From contig DATJBC010000045.1 in NCBI GenBank assembly GCA_035515515.1, positions 1-27,428 of the forward strand: a DNA stretch of 27,428 nucleotides, given 5' to 3'. Below are positions 7,378-14,320 of the stretch, in pieces. The position numbers and the translations under genes are program-made. The notes under the pieces are model-generated. The model ran no database searches and was not told where the DNA came from. It was given only the letters and a program-made list of their open reading frames with translations. The stretch's first letter is position 1; each line of letters starts with the position of its first letter. This DNA is from DATJBC01 sp035515515 (GTDB lineage: Bacteria; Actinomycetota; Acidimicrobiia; Acidimicrobiales; UBA8190).

Positions 7378-8100
7378 TTAACGCTGAGCCCGTCGGCGGA
7401 TCACGAAGCCCACCCATGCAACGCCTGCCAGGCTGAGCGATGCGACGACCAACGCGGCCACGGAGACGGCGTCGGTGCCAGACTGGCCGCCGTTGACGGC
7501 GGCTGACGACTCCCTGGCGGGAGTACTGGCCGCCGTCGATGACGACCCGGCCGTCAACGTGACGATCGGAGCAGGGGTGTCGGGTTCTGGTTGCCCGGCC
7601 TCCGGCACCTCGATCCATCGCACGATCTCTCCTGAAGAGTAGGTCTGGAGCGCCTTGAAAACGAGTTGCGCGGCTTTGTCCGGCACCGCCCCCACTGCGA
7701 CGTCGAAGTCCTCGTACTGGCCCTGAGCGATGCCCCCTGCCGTAGCCTTCCACGTGACTTCGGAGACGATCTGACTCACCGGACCGTCATCGGTGTCGAT
7801 CGGCTTGGGCAGGGTCTGCGTCTGGACGGTGGACGTCCAACCCGGCACCGGCAGAACATCGACCGTCAGCAGCGGCAGGTTGGTCGGGAAGAAGACCTGC
7901 AGCATGACCGTGTTGGCGTCGTCGCGCTCGTTGGGGCAGCGGAACGTGAGTTCGACGTCGCTCGACCCAGACGGGAGCGTGGCTGGATGGACGGTGACGT
8001 GTGCCCACGCCGTCGCGCCCACCAGGAGAACCGATGCGGACCCGAGGGTCAGTCCTGCAAGGCTCAGGACGGCGAACCGACGAAGTCGAAGAGCGCCCAC
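7378..8100 (-). CDS. ycnI: YcnI-like (DUF1775) copper-binding membrane-anchored protein
   Basis: A 240-residue secreted protein of the YcnI/DUF1775 family, associated with copper handling. A signal peptide with hydrophobic core VLSLAGLTLGSASVLLVGA ends in AWA; cleavage there would expose His34 (AHVTVHPATLPSG) as the new N-terminus, the residue used for copper binding in this family. Hallmarks follow: FRCPNERDDANT and VPGWTSTVQTQ. The domain ends near residue 168, then comes a Pro/Ser/Thr/Ala-rich linker and a C-terminal membrane anchor with a basic tail (VGFVIRRRAQR). The GTG at 8100 lies 4 nt after the M56 protease stop, so it is the last gene of the blaI operon. It probably captures copper outside the membrane for uptake or delivery to the oxidase. 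Confidence 0.88.
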   Translation of the reverse strand: MGALRLRRFAVLSLAGLTLGSASVLLVGATAWAHVTVHPATLPSGSSDVELTFRCPNERDDANTVMLQVFFPTNLPLLTVDVLPVPGWTSTVQTQTLPKPIDTDDGPVSQIVSEVTWKATAGGIAQGQYEDFDVAVGAVPDKAAQLVFKALQTYSSGEIVRWIEVPEAGQPEPDTPAPIVTLTAGSSSTAASTPARESSAAVNGGQSGTDAVSVAALVVASLSLAGVAWVGFVIRRRAQR

Positions 8101-8104
8101 GGCC

Positions 8105-9010
8105 CTACCGAACCAGGAGTCCGACGACGGGCACGATCATGACCGCCACCGCGGCGAAGAGGGCCCAGGCCGCCACGTGCTTGGACCGATGCTCGGGGTC
8201 TCGCAGGCGGCTGATGCGGACGGGGATCCCGATACTGCTGGCACCGAGTGCACAACTCGGGGTCGCCCCGAACCCGGCCATCCCGAGCAGGGCGGAGACC
8301 AGGGGCTCCCGACCGATGCGGCGCACCGCGTAGTCGTCCGCGGCCATCTCCAGCAGTCCGGCGACCTGCTCACGCGCGTGACGTGCGTATGGAACCCACC
8401 CGAGAAGCGTGTCGAGCGATGCGAAGGGCAACATGACGATGCCGTGGCGCCCGTGGGCATGACCGCGCTCGTGAGCGAGGACCGCCGACAGCTCGTCCGA
8501 GGTCAAACGACCGAGCACACCCGTGCTCACGACGATCTGCGGCCGAAGGCCCGGAAGGCAGTAGGCGGCAGCCCGGTGGTCATCCAGGACGAGGGCCCCC
8601 GGGGCCCGCTCCGTGCGGCAGGCCACGAGCCGGAGGAGCTGGCGGTGTCGGGCCCGGCTGCGACGTGTGCGCACGAAGGTGAGCGACAGACCCAGGACCA
8701 GCACGATCGTCACGTCGGTCGCCAGCTGAAGACCGAGCGCGGCATAGAGGCCCAAGCCCTGAAATGGACGTCCAGCCCGTGTCTGCGCCATCACGCTTCG
8801 AAGCCCATCGATCACCGACTGGTGCAAGGGGGCGAGGGCGACGGACAGTCCCGCGCCGACGGCAGCCAATGCGCCCGCGATGCCGGTCGCCTGCCACAAC
8901 AGGACGGCGGCACGCGGGGCACGATGGGACCACCGGGCCCGAGCGAGCAGGGTGGCTCCCGGCCAGTAGAGGCCGACGGCGACAGCGGTGAGGAGGCCAG
9001 CCACGATCAC
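8105..9010 (-). CDS. M56-family membrane metalloprotease (BlaR1/MecR1-like, no sensor domain)
   Basis: A 301-residue zinc protease of the BlaR1/MecR1 family. The zinc motif HERGH is at 180-184 in VLAHERGHAHGRH, and the likely third ligand E221 lies in LLEMAADDYAVRR. Hydrophobic segments lie near the N-terminus (about 2-20 and 35-60), around 88-113, and at the C-terminus (281-300). In BlaR1 the protease is activated by an extracellular beta-lactam-binding domain and leads to BlaI cleavage. No such domain is present, as in the shorter actinobacterial relatives. The GTG start overlaps the blaI stop as GTGA, so the two are coupled. Its placement before ycnI suggests a metal or redox signal rather than an antibiotic, which is inference. 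Confidence 0.9.
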   Translation of the reverse strand: MIVAGLLTAVAVGLYWPGATLLARARWSHRAPRAAVLLWQATGIAGALAAVGAGLSVALAPLHQSVIDGLRSVMAQTRAGRPFQGLGLYAALGLQLATDVTIVLVLGLSLTFVRTRRSRARHRQLLRLVACRTERAPGALVLDDHRAAAYCLPGLRPQIVVSTGVLGRLTSDELSAVLAHERGHAHGRHGIVMLPFASLDTLLGWVPYARHAREQVAGLLEMAADDYAVRRIGREPLVSALLGMAGFGATPSCALGASSIGIPVRISRLRDPEHRSKHVAAWALFAAVAVMIVPVVGLLVR

Positions 9011-9372
9011 CTCGGCGGCCTTCCCTTCTCCGATCGCTCGAGGGCGCGACGGAGCACCCCGGCCTCCCGTCCGGACACCGTCTGGGCGAAGCGGACGAGA
9101 GCGGCGTCGCGGTCGGAAGTGCCTTCCAGGGCCTCGTGCATGACCTCGGCGACGTAGGCCTCCCGGGTCTCGATGGCCGCGTAGCGATGCGTCGTGTGGC
9201 TGCGCTCGCGGCGCACCAGGCCCTTGTGCTCGAGGCGCCCCAGCACCGTCAGCACCGTCGTGTAGGCGTGGCCGGGCAGCCGTGCCGCCACGTCGCGTCC
9301 CGTCAACTCAGAACCGAAGCCAGCCCACAAGATCTCCATCACCTGGCGCTCCAAGTCCCCGAGGCGGGCCAC
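9007..9372 (-). CDS. blaI: BlaI/MecI/CopY-family transcriptional repressor
   Basis: A 121-residue winged-helix repressor. It opens with the family pattern LGDLERQVMEILW, then a recognition-helix region with AYTTVLTVLGRLEHKGLV and the wing RRERSHTTHRY. The C-terminal part is a short helical dimerisation region. I chose the GTG at 9372 because AGGAGG lies 6 nt upstream. The frame is open far upstream, but that part overlaps the divergent sco1 gene. The protein has no cysteine, so it cannot bind copper through the CxCxxxxCxC hook of true CopY. De-repression is more likely through the adjacent M56 protease. It probably represses its own operon and the divergent sco1-ctaG pair from the shared gap. 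Confidence 0.93.
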   Translation of the reverse strand: MARLGDLERQVMEILWAGFGSELTGRDVAARLPGHAYTTVLTVLGRLEHKGLVRRERSHTTHRYAAIETREAYVAEVMHEALEGTSDRDAALVRFAQTVSGREAGVLRRALERSEKGRPPR

Positions 9373-9489
9373 GGGCAACCTCCTGTGCGTCCCGGAGTTG
9401 CTCGCTCCAGGCGACACCGAGCGTAGCAAGTCGTCGTCTGGAGTTCTACAAGATGTCGTACTACGGTCCGTCGAAGCTAGGAGGCCACC
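9373..9489. promoter_or_regulatory. Divergent blaI / sco1 control region with candidate BlaI operator
   Basis: The 117-bp gap holds signals for both operons. Leftward, TACGCT (minus, 9425-9420) is a -10 candidate, followed by a 40-nt leader and AGGAGG before blaI. Rightward, TACGGT (9462-9467) is a -10 candidate, with AGGAGG at 9479-9484 before the sco1 CTG. Between them lies an A/T-rich imperfect dyad (9446-9460) with half-sites TACA and TGTCGTA around a 3-nt spacer. It recalls the TACA/TGTA half-sites of BlaI, MecI and CopY operators and abuts the rightward -10. Confidence 0.55.
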
Positions 9490-10272
9490 CTGCGCACGAT
9501 CCGTCGTCTCCACTCTGCGGCCACCCGACGGGCGCTGTCGGCCGTCGTCCTGCTCGCTCTGGGGCCGGGCTTGGCGGCGTGCGCCGACGGCCCTCCCGGT
9601 CCCCCACCCAGGAATTCGGGCACGGTGGAGGCGAGAGCGGTTCCCGCCGCGGTCGCCGCGGCGCCGCTCACCGACCAAGCGGGGCGGTCGGTCACTCTCG
9701 CCTCCTTCCGCGGCAAGACGGTCATGCTCGTCCCCTTTCTCACCCTGTGCAGCGACATCTGCCCTATGACGACGGGGAACCTCCTCCAGGTCGAGCACTC
9801 GCTCCGGGCCGCCCACCTTGCGGGCAAGGTGCAGATCGTGGAGCTGAGCGTCGACCCCGACCGGGACTCAGCGGCTCGTCTCTCCGCCTATGCGCAGCTC
9901 ACCGGGGCCGACTGGGAACTCGTCACCGAATCGGACCACGAGCTCACCGCCATTGCGCACTTCTTCGGCTTCGTCTACCAGAAAGTGCCCCAGGACGACC
10001 CGCCGGCCGTGGACTGGTGGACGGGCAAGACCCTGACCTATGACGTGAACCATTCGGACGGCTACGTGCTCATCACACCGGCGGGCACGGAGCGCTTCTT
10101 CACCGGAGCGGCACCCGCCTTCAAGGGTCGGCTCAATCCGAAGCTCCACGCCTTCCTGAGCGACGAGGGCCTCGACCACCTCGCTCACCCTCCTGCTCCG
10201 AACTGGGCTCCGTCCAACGCCCTCGCCGCCCTGGGCTGGATGCTCGGTACGTCGATCCCCTACGAGCCCTGA
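9490..10272 (+). CDS. SCO1/SenC-family copper chaperone lipoprotein
   Basis: Sco proteins deliver copper, or reduce thiols, at the CuA centre of cytochrome c oxidase subunit II. The thioredoxin-like fold carries CxxxC as C87 and C91 in TLCSDICPMTT and the conserved copper histidine H188 in DVNHSDGYVLITP. With a CTG start at 9490 the N-terminus is an arginine-rich lipoprotein signal peptide, hydrophobic core SAVVLLALGPG and lipobox LAAC (Cys31). An in-frame stop at 9478-9480 rules out a start further upstream. No ATG or GTG exists before the lipobox. The CTG has AGGAGG 5 nt upstream, while the TTG at 9571 would delete the signal peptide. I therefore call CTG with 260 residues. ctaG follows after 17 bp. 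Confidence 0.92.
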   Translation: MRTIRRLHSAATRRALSAVVLLALGPGLAACADGPPGPPPRNSGTVEARAVPAAVAAAPLTDQAGRSVTLASFRGKTVMLVPFLTLCSDICPMTTGNLLQVEHSLRAAHLAGKVQIVELSVDPDRDSAARLSAYAQLTGADWELVTESDHELTAIAHFFGFVYQKVPQDDPPAVDWWTGKTLTYDVNHSDGYVLITPAGTERFFTGAAPAFKGRLNPKLHAFLSDEGLDHLAHPPAPNWAPSNALAALGWMLGTSIPYEP

Positions 10273-10289
10273 CCAAGGAGTTGCTCTTC

Positions 10290-11186
10290 GTGTTCGCCGA
10301 CGAGATCCCCCCCGACATCTGGCACAACCTGGGGGCCACCGCCATCGCCTTCACACCGTGTCTCCTCATCTCCGGGGCGGCCGCGCTGTATCTGGTCGGC
10401 GTCTACCGGTTCGACCGGGCCCACCCCGAGGCGCCCTGGTCGCGACGCCGGACGGTCGCGTTCCTCGCAGGCACGACGATCACCTTCGTCGCCATCCAAC
10501 TCTTCATCGGCGTCTACGACGACGTCCTCTTCTACGACCACATGATCCAGCACCTGCTGCTCATCATGGTCGCCGCCGCCCTCTATGCCATGGGGGCACC
10601 GCTGGAGCTCCTCAGGCACGCAACCGGTGGCCACCTCCATCGGATGGTCTCCACGGCGCTCGACTCCAAACCGGCGGAGGCGGTCGGGCACCCCATCACC
10701 GCGTTCGTCCTCTACGCGCTCTTGATCCCCGTCGCCCACCTGACCGGCCTCTACAACTTGACCCTCACCCACGAGCTCGTCCACGACAACGAGCATCTCG
10801 CCTTCCTGGTCGTGGGGTATCTGTTCTGGCGCCCCGTGGTGGGCATCGAGCCAAGCCGTCATCCGCTGCACCCCGGGGTACGGCTCGTCTATCTCGCCCT
10901 GGCGGTCCCGGTCGACACCTTCTCGGGTATCGCACTCGTCTCGGCCTCCCACGAGATGTTCTCCTTCTACGACACGTTCACCCGGCCTTGGGGACCGACG
11001 AGGCTCGCGGATCTCCACATCGGCGGCTCGATCATGTGGATCGGCGGGGACGGGATTATGGGCTTCGCGATGATCCCGTGCTTGGTCCAGTGGCTGCGCT
11101 ACGAGGAGGCGCAGACAGCCGAACTCGATGCCCGACTGGAGGCCGAGCGCGCCGCGCAGGCAACGCCGACCTCGCTCGATGGCTAG
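10290..11186 (+). CDS. ctaG: CtaG-like cytochrome c oxidase assembly protein (caa3-type family)
   Basis: A polytopic membrane protein of about 298 residues from the caa3_CtaG family, which supports copper insertion and assembly of haem-copper oxidases. Family features are visible: FYDHMIQHLLLIMVAAALYAMGAP with paired histidines in a membrane segment, a second His-rich region HELVHDNEHLAFLVVGYLFW, then DTFSGIAL and DLHIGGSIMWIGGDG. I count roughly seven membrane spans. The GTG at 10290 has AAGGAG 9 nt upstream; the TTG at 10281 directly abuts that site and is unlikely. It follows sco1 by 17 bp and surely shares its transcript. The C-terminus is an Ala/Glu/Arg-rich soluble helix. It is unrelated in sequence to the Cox11-type protein also called CtaG. 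Confidence 0.9.
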   Translation: MFADEIPPDIWHNLGATAIAFTPCLLISGAAALYLVGVYRFDRAHPEAPWSRRRTVAFLAGTTITFVAIQLFIGVYDDVLFYDHMIQHLLLIMVAAALYAMGAPLELLRHATGGHLHRMVSTALDSKPAEAVGHPITAFVLYALLIPVAHLTGLYNLTLTHELVHDNEHLAFLVVGYLFWRPVVGIEPSRHPLHPGVRLVYLALAVPVDTFSGIALVSASHEMFSFYDTFTRPWGPTRLADLHIGGSIMWIGGDGIMGFAMIPCLVQWLRYEEAQTAELDARLEAERAAQATPTSLDG

Positions 11187-11190
11187 CTAG

Positions 11191-11216
11191 GGAGCCCCGA
11201 TCCAGGGGATCCGGGC
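11191..11216 (+). terminator. Possible hairpin terminator after ctaG
   Basis: GATCC (11199-11203) pairs with GGATC (11207-11211) around a 3-nt loop, and three more C-G pairs follow after a one-base bulge. It sits 12 bp past the ctaG stop. There is no T-run. The rest of the 103-bp gap up to the dehydrogenase stop holds no gene. Confidence 0.3.
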
Positions 11217-11289
11217 AGAGATGGCCCCGACCTGCGCCCTCGCCGGCTGCCGCGCCGCGAGGGCTGGGGCGACGGAGTCCCCGCCAGAG

Positions 11290-12504
11290 CTAGTGAATGT
11301 GGATTCCCGAGACGGCCCGGGCGATGATGAGGCGCTGGATCTCCGAGGTCCCCTCGAAGATCGTGTAGATCTTCGAGTCCCGGTGCCAGCGCTCCACGGG
11401 GTGCTCACGGATGTAGCCGTAGCCGCCCATGATCTGGATGGCCTGCTCGGTGACCCACACCGCCGCCTCCCCGGCGTAGAGCTTGGACATCGACCCCTCG
11501 CCCGACTCGAAGGCCTTGCCCGTGCGCCCCATCCAGGCCGCCCGCCACACGAGCAGGCGCGAGGCGTCGACGCGCATCTTCATGTCGGCCAGCTTGAAGG
11601 CGATGCCCTGGTTCTCGATGATGCGGCGCCCGAAGGCCTTGCGCTCCTTGGCGTAGTCCAGGGCGTACTCGTAGGCGGCGCGGGCGATGCCCAGCGCCTG
11701 GGCCCCCACAGACGGGCGGGTGGCCTCGAAGGTGGCCATGGCCGCCTGGGAGTTCGACCGCTTGCCCTCGCGCGCCCGCGCCAGCTTGGCGTCGAGCTTC
11801 TCCTTGCCGCCGAGCAGGCAGTGCCCGGGGACGCGCACGTCGTCGAGGATGACCTCGCCCGTGTGCGAGGCCCTGATGCCCATCTTCTTGAACTTCTGGC
11901 CCGCCGAGAGGCCGGGGGTCCCCGGGGGGACGATGAAGCTGGCGTGGCCGCGCGCTCCGAGGTCGGGGTCGACGGCCGCCACCACGACGTGCAGGTCGGC
12001 GATGCCGCCGTTGGTGATCCACGTCTTGGTGCCGTTCAGGACCCACTCGTCCTTGGCCTCGTCGTACACGGCGCGCGTGCGCAGCGAGCTGACATCGGAG
12101 CCGGCGTCGGGCTCGGAGACGGCGAAGGCCGCCATCTGGATCTTGTCGGGGGTGCCGAAGCACTGCGGCCCCCACTCCATGAGCTGCTCGGGGGTGGCGT
12201 TGGCCACGATGCCGGCCAGCCCCAGGGCGCTGCCGAAGATGGCCAACCCCAGCCCGGCGTCCCCCCAGGCCAGCTCCTCGTTGGCGATGGGCAGGAGCAG
12301 GCCCGTGGGGTCCATGAAGCACTGGGTCATGAAGTCGAAGGAGTACAGCCCCACCCGGGCGGCCTCCTCGATGATCGGCCACGGGGTCTCCTCCCGCTCG
12401 TCCCACTCGTGGGCGGCGGGGCGCATCACCTGCTCGGCGAAGTCGTGGACCCACTTCTGGATCTGCAGCTGGTCTTCGTTGAGTTCGAGCGAGAACTCCG
12501 ACAT
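11290..12504 (-). CDS. Acyl-CoA dehydrogenase
   Basis: A complete 404-residue FAD-dependent acyl-CoA dehydrogenase, which introduces the alpha-beta double bond in acyl-CoAs and passes electrons to ETF. The catalytic base is E384 in IFEGTSEIQRL. FAD and substrate-binding segments include AAFAVSEPDAGSDVSSLRT, KTWITNGGIADLHVVVA and IRASHTGEVILDDVRVP in the middle domain, and ARAAYEYALDYAKERKAFG plus QIMGGYGYIREHPVERWHRD in the C-terminal helical domain. The ATG at 12504 follows GGGGAGG at good spacing. The substrate chain length cannot be read from sequence. Its last 65 bp or so are repeated at 7067-7131 on the far side of the copper block. An operator-like dyad lies about 115 bp upstream, at the end of the neighbouring MFS gene. 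Confidence 0.95.
   Translation of the reverse strand: MSEFSLELNEDQLQIQKWVHDFAEQVMRPAAHEWDEREETPWPIIEEAARVGLYSFDFMTQCFMDPTGLLLPIANEELAWGDAGLGLAIFGSALGLAGIVANATPEQLMEWGPQCFGTPDKIQMAAFAVSEPDAGSDVSSLRTRAVYDEAKDEWVLNGTKTWITNGGIADLHVVVAAVDPDLGARGHASFIVPPGTPGLSAGQKFKKMGIRASHTGEVILDDVRVPGHCLLGGKEKLDAKLARAREGKRSNSQAAMATFEATRPSVGAQALGIARAAYEYALDYAKERKAFGRRIIENQGIAFKLADMKMRVDASRLLVWRAAWMGRTGKAFESGEGSMSKLYAGEAAVWVTEQAIQIMGGYGYIREHPVERWHRDSKIYTIFEGTSEIQRLIIARAVSGIHIH
11299..11363 (+). repeat. Right copy of the 65-bp imperfect direct repeat
   Basis: This lies within the 3' end of the complete acyl-CoA dehydrogenase gene and matches 7067-7131 at 59 of 65 positions. Differences include silent and replacement positions. 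The repeat contains a small dyad, CGAGG-tcc-CCTCG. Confidence 0.8.
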
Positions 12505-12609
12505 GTCCTCCCCTTCGTGTCACCGCAGGTCCTGGCGGTGTCCCGTCCAGGCCTGCGCCGGCGACCCGGCCGGGTGCGCCGAGGCGCCCGGCCGCTCGTT
12601 GACCCTGGT
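12505..12609. other. Gap between MFS stop and acyl-CoA dehydrogenase start
   Basis: This 105-bp stretch is the leader side of the dehydrogenase. It contains the GGGGAGG ribosome site (next to 12504) and GC-rich partial dyads (GGCCGGGCGCCTCGGCGC on the minus strand). No gene or clear -10/-35 pair is visible. The dyad described separately lies just upstream. Confidence 0.4.
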
Positions 12610-13893
12610 CTACCCGTTGTTACTCAACGGTAACCTGCCGGGGACGTCTTCGGCAACCATCTGGGGGCGCCCGGGCGGCACGGTGGCCAGGCCGCCCCGC
12701 ACGACCAGGGAGCACACCAGGGCGCCGGCCACCACGAGGCCGCCCCCCACGAAGGGAGACCCCGTGCCGACCAGCCCGTAGGCGAGGCCGCCGGCCAGCG
12801 GGCCGGCCACGCGGGCCAGGGCCGACGACCCCTGCTGGGCCCCCAGGGCGGCGCCGGTGCGGTCGGGCCCCACCCGGCCGGCCACCAGCGCGGCGAGGGT
12901 CGGGGTGGTGAGGCTCTGCCCCGCCGCCACCAGCACGAGGGGGACGACCAGCCCGGGGCGGGAGTGCACGGTGGGTACGAGCAGGAGTCCGACGCCCTCG
13001 AGCCCGAGCCCGAGGCGCAGGCAGCCGGCCTCCCCCAGGCGCGCCACGGCGGGACGCACCACGCCCAGCTGCATGACGGCCACCACCGCCCCCACCAGCG
13101 CGAACACCACGCCCGTGGCGGACAGCCCGAAGCCCAGCCGGCGGTGCCCGAAGAGGGGGAAGGTGGCCTCGAAGGCGCTGAAGGCCCCCACCACGAGCAC
13201 GGTGATGGCCGCCGGGACGGCGACGGCGCCCAGCACGCCCCGGCGTCCCCGCCACGCCCCGGTCCCCTCGCCGCCCGACCGGGGCGACGGGCGCGTCTCG
13301 GGGAGCCGGCGGCGCGCCACCACGGTGTTGGCGCCGGCGATGGCGGCGGCCACGAAGAAGGGCAGGCGGGCGCCGCCCAGGGCGGCCAACCCGCCCACGG
13401 CCGGGCCGACCACGAACCCGACGCCGAACGCCGAGCCCAGCATCCCGAACACCCGGGCCCTTTGACCCGGCCCCACCATGTCGCTGGCGGCGGCCTGCGC
13501 CACGGCCACGCTGCCGCCCGACGCGCCGTCGAGCACGCGCGCCACGAGGAGGAGCCACAGCGACCCCGCCAGGCCGGTGAGCAGGCTGGCGGCCGCCGTC
13601 CCCGCCAGCGACAGGAGCAGGACGGGCTTGCGCCCGACCCGGTCCGACACCCGGCCCAGCACGGGGGCGCACGCCAGTTGGGCGCCCGAGAACGCCGCCA
13701 GCAACAGGCCGATCGACACCGGCCCGGCGCCGAGGTGGCGCGCGTAGAGCGGCAGGAGGGGCACGACGATCCCGAACCCGAGGAGGTCGACGGCGACGGT
13801 GGTCCACAGCACGCCGAACCCGGCGGGGAGGTCGGCGCCGGGCAGGCGGCGCCGGAGGCGCGCCGCACGCCCCGGAGGCCGGGCACACGACAT
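12610..13893 (-). CDS. MFS transporter, DHA1/TetA-like drug:H+ antiporter family
   Basis: A 427-residue major facilitator with about 12 hydrophobic spans. Motif A appears in the loop after span 2 as GRVSDRVGRKPVL. Span 1 has the DHA1-type pattern VAVDLLGFGIVVPLLPLYA, and span 5 has the motif C-like GSAFGVGFVVGPAVGG. It likely exports small molecules by proton exchange; the substrate is unknown. The ATG at 13893 lacks a Shine-Dalgarno sequence but sits 7 nt after a -10 candidate, TGTGCT, itself 17 bp after TTGACG, a clean leaderless promoter. The TTG at 13929 is unlikely because it lies inside that -35 box. It stands between cspA and the acyl-CoA dehydrogenase on the same strand, with no gene that points to a substrate. 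Confidence 0.88.
   Translation of the reverse strand: MSCARPPGRAARLRRRLPGADLPAGFGVLWTTVAVDLLGFGIVVPLLPLYARHLGAGPVSIGLLLAAFSGAQLACAPVLGRVSDRVGRKPVLLLSLAGTAAASLLTGLAGSLWLLLVARVLDGASGGSVAVAQAAASDMVGPGQRARVFGMLGSAFGVGFVVGPAVGGLAALGGARLPFFVAAAIAGANTVVARRRLPETRPSPRSGGEGTGAWRGRRGVLGAVAVPAAITVLVVGAFSAFEATFPLFGHRRLGFGLSATGVVFALVGAVVAVMQLGVVRPAVARLGEAGCLRLGLGLEGVGLLLVPTVHSRPGLVVPLVLVAAGQSLTTPTLAALVAGRVGPDRTGAALGAQQGSSALARVAGPLAGGLAYGLVGTGSPFVGGGLVVAGALVCSLVVRGGLATVPPGRPQMVAEDVPGRLPLSNNG
12614..12634. promoter_or_regulatory. Overlapping inverted repeats, possible TetR-type operator upstream of acyl-CoA dehydrogenase
   Basis: Two perfect dyads overlap here: CCGTTG-ttact-CAACGG (12614-12630) and GTTAC-tcaacg-GTAAC (12619-12634). 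They are A/T-rich against a GC-rich background, occupy the last codons of the MFS gene, and lie 110-130 bp before the dehydrogenase ATG on the minus strand. TTAC/GTAA arms with a 6-bp spacer are typical of TetR-family sites. A terminator for the MFS gene is the alternative reading. Confidence 0.45.
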
Positions 13894-13900
13894 GGGTGAC

Positions 13901-13929
13901 AGCACACGACAGGGCGCGCGCGGCGTCAA
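13901..13929 (-). promoter_or_regulatory. Promoter of the MFS gene (leaderless)
   Basis: On the minus strand TTGACG (13929-13924), a 17-bp spacer and TGTGCT (13906-13901) form the best sigma-70-like pair in the window. Seven bases separate the -10 from the ATG at 13893, so transcription should begin at or within a base or two of the start codon. Confidence 0.55.
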
Positions 13930-13980
13930 GTCGGGGACGGCTCGAGGCGGGCGGTGCCGGACGGACGCCGGTGTCGGCCC

Positions 13981-13996
13981 CCCGGCCTCGGCCGGG
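13981..13996 (-). terminator. Hairpin after cspA
   Basis: CCCGGC and GCCGGG form a 6-bp perfect stem with a 4-nt loop, 19 bp past the cspA stop. No T-run follows on the minus strand. Its position between cspA and the MFS promoter fits termination or 3'-end protection. Confidence 0.4.
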
Positions 13997-14015
13997 ACGC
14001 GTCAGGCGGGGGGCG

Positions 14016-14222
14016 TCAGGCGGAGGCGGGCCGCACCTCCACGGCCTGCAGCCCCTTGGGGCCCTCCTTCAGCTCGAACTCCACCGCCTGCCCCTCTTCG
14101 AGGCTGCGGTAGCCGTTCATCTGGATGGCGGAGTGGTGGACGAAGACGTCCTCCCCGTCGGCCTGGGCGATGAACCCGTAGCCCTTCTCCGCGTTGAACC
14201 ACTTGACCGTTCCCGACGGCAC
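14016..14222 (-). CDS. cspA: Cold-shock domain protein (CspA family)
   Basis: A 68-residue single cold-shock domain that binds single-stranded RNA/DNA and melts RNA secondary structure. RNP1 appears as KGYGFI (residues 13-18) and RNP2 as DVFVHH (25-30), after the usual opening SGTVKWFNAEKG. The GTG at 14222 follows GAGGGGAG at about 7 nt, a good ribosome site. On the minus strand an extended -10, TGCTACGTT (TACGTT at 14272-14267), would give a leader of roughly 38 nt, short for cold-inducible csp genes with long structured leaders. It may thus be constitutive. The family is multi-copy, so the exact paralogue name is nominal. Confidence 0.96.
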   Translation of the reverse strand: MPSGTVKWFNAEKGYGFIAQADGEDVFVHHSAIQMNGYRSLEEGQAVEFELKEGPKGLQAVEVRPASA

Positions 14223-14320
14223 TTCATTCTCCCCTCTGGTGTCCTGCACCCCCCCGTTGCGGGAAGAACGTAGCAGCGGCACCACCCGGCAGGCGGGCTT
14301 GCGGGGGCGGCCCGTGGGGA

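Noticed and set aside
8105..9010. Beta-lactam resistance module
   Set aside because: The M56 protein lacks the penicillin-binding sensor domain, no beta-lactamase is nearby, and the linked genes are copper and oxidase-assembly factors.
9007..9372. CopY-type copper sensor
   Set aside because: The protein is from the same repressor family but contains no cysteine, so the copper-binding hook is absent.
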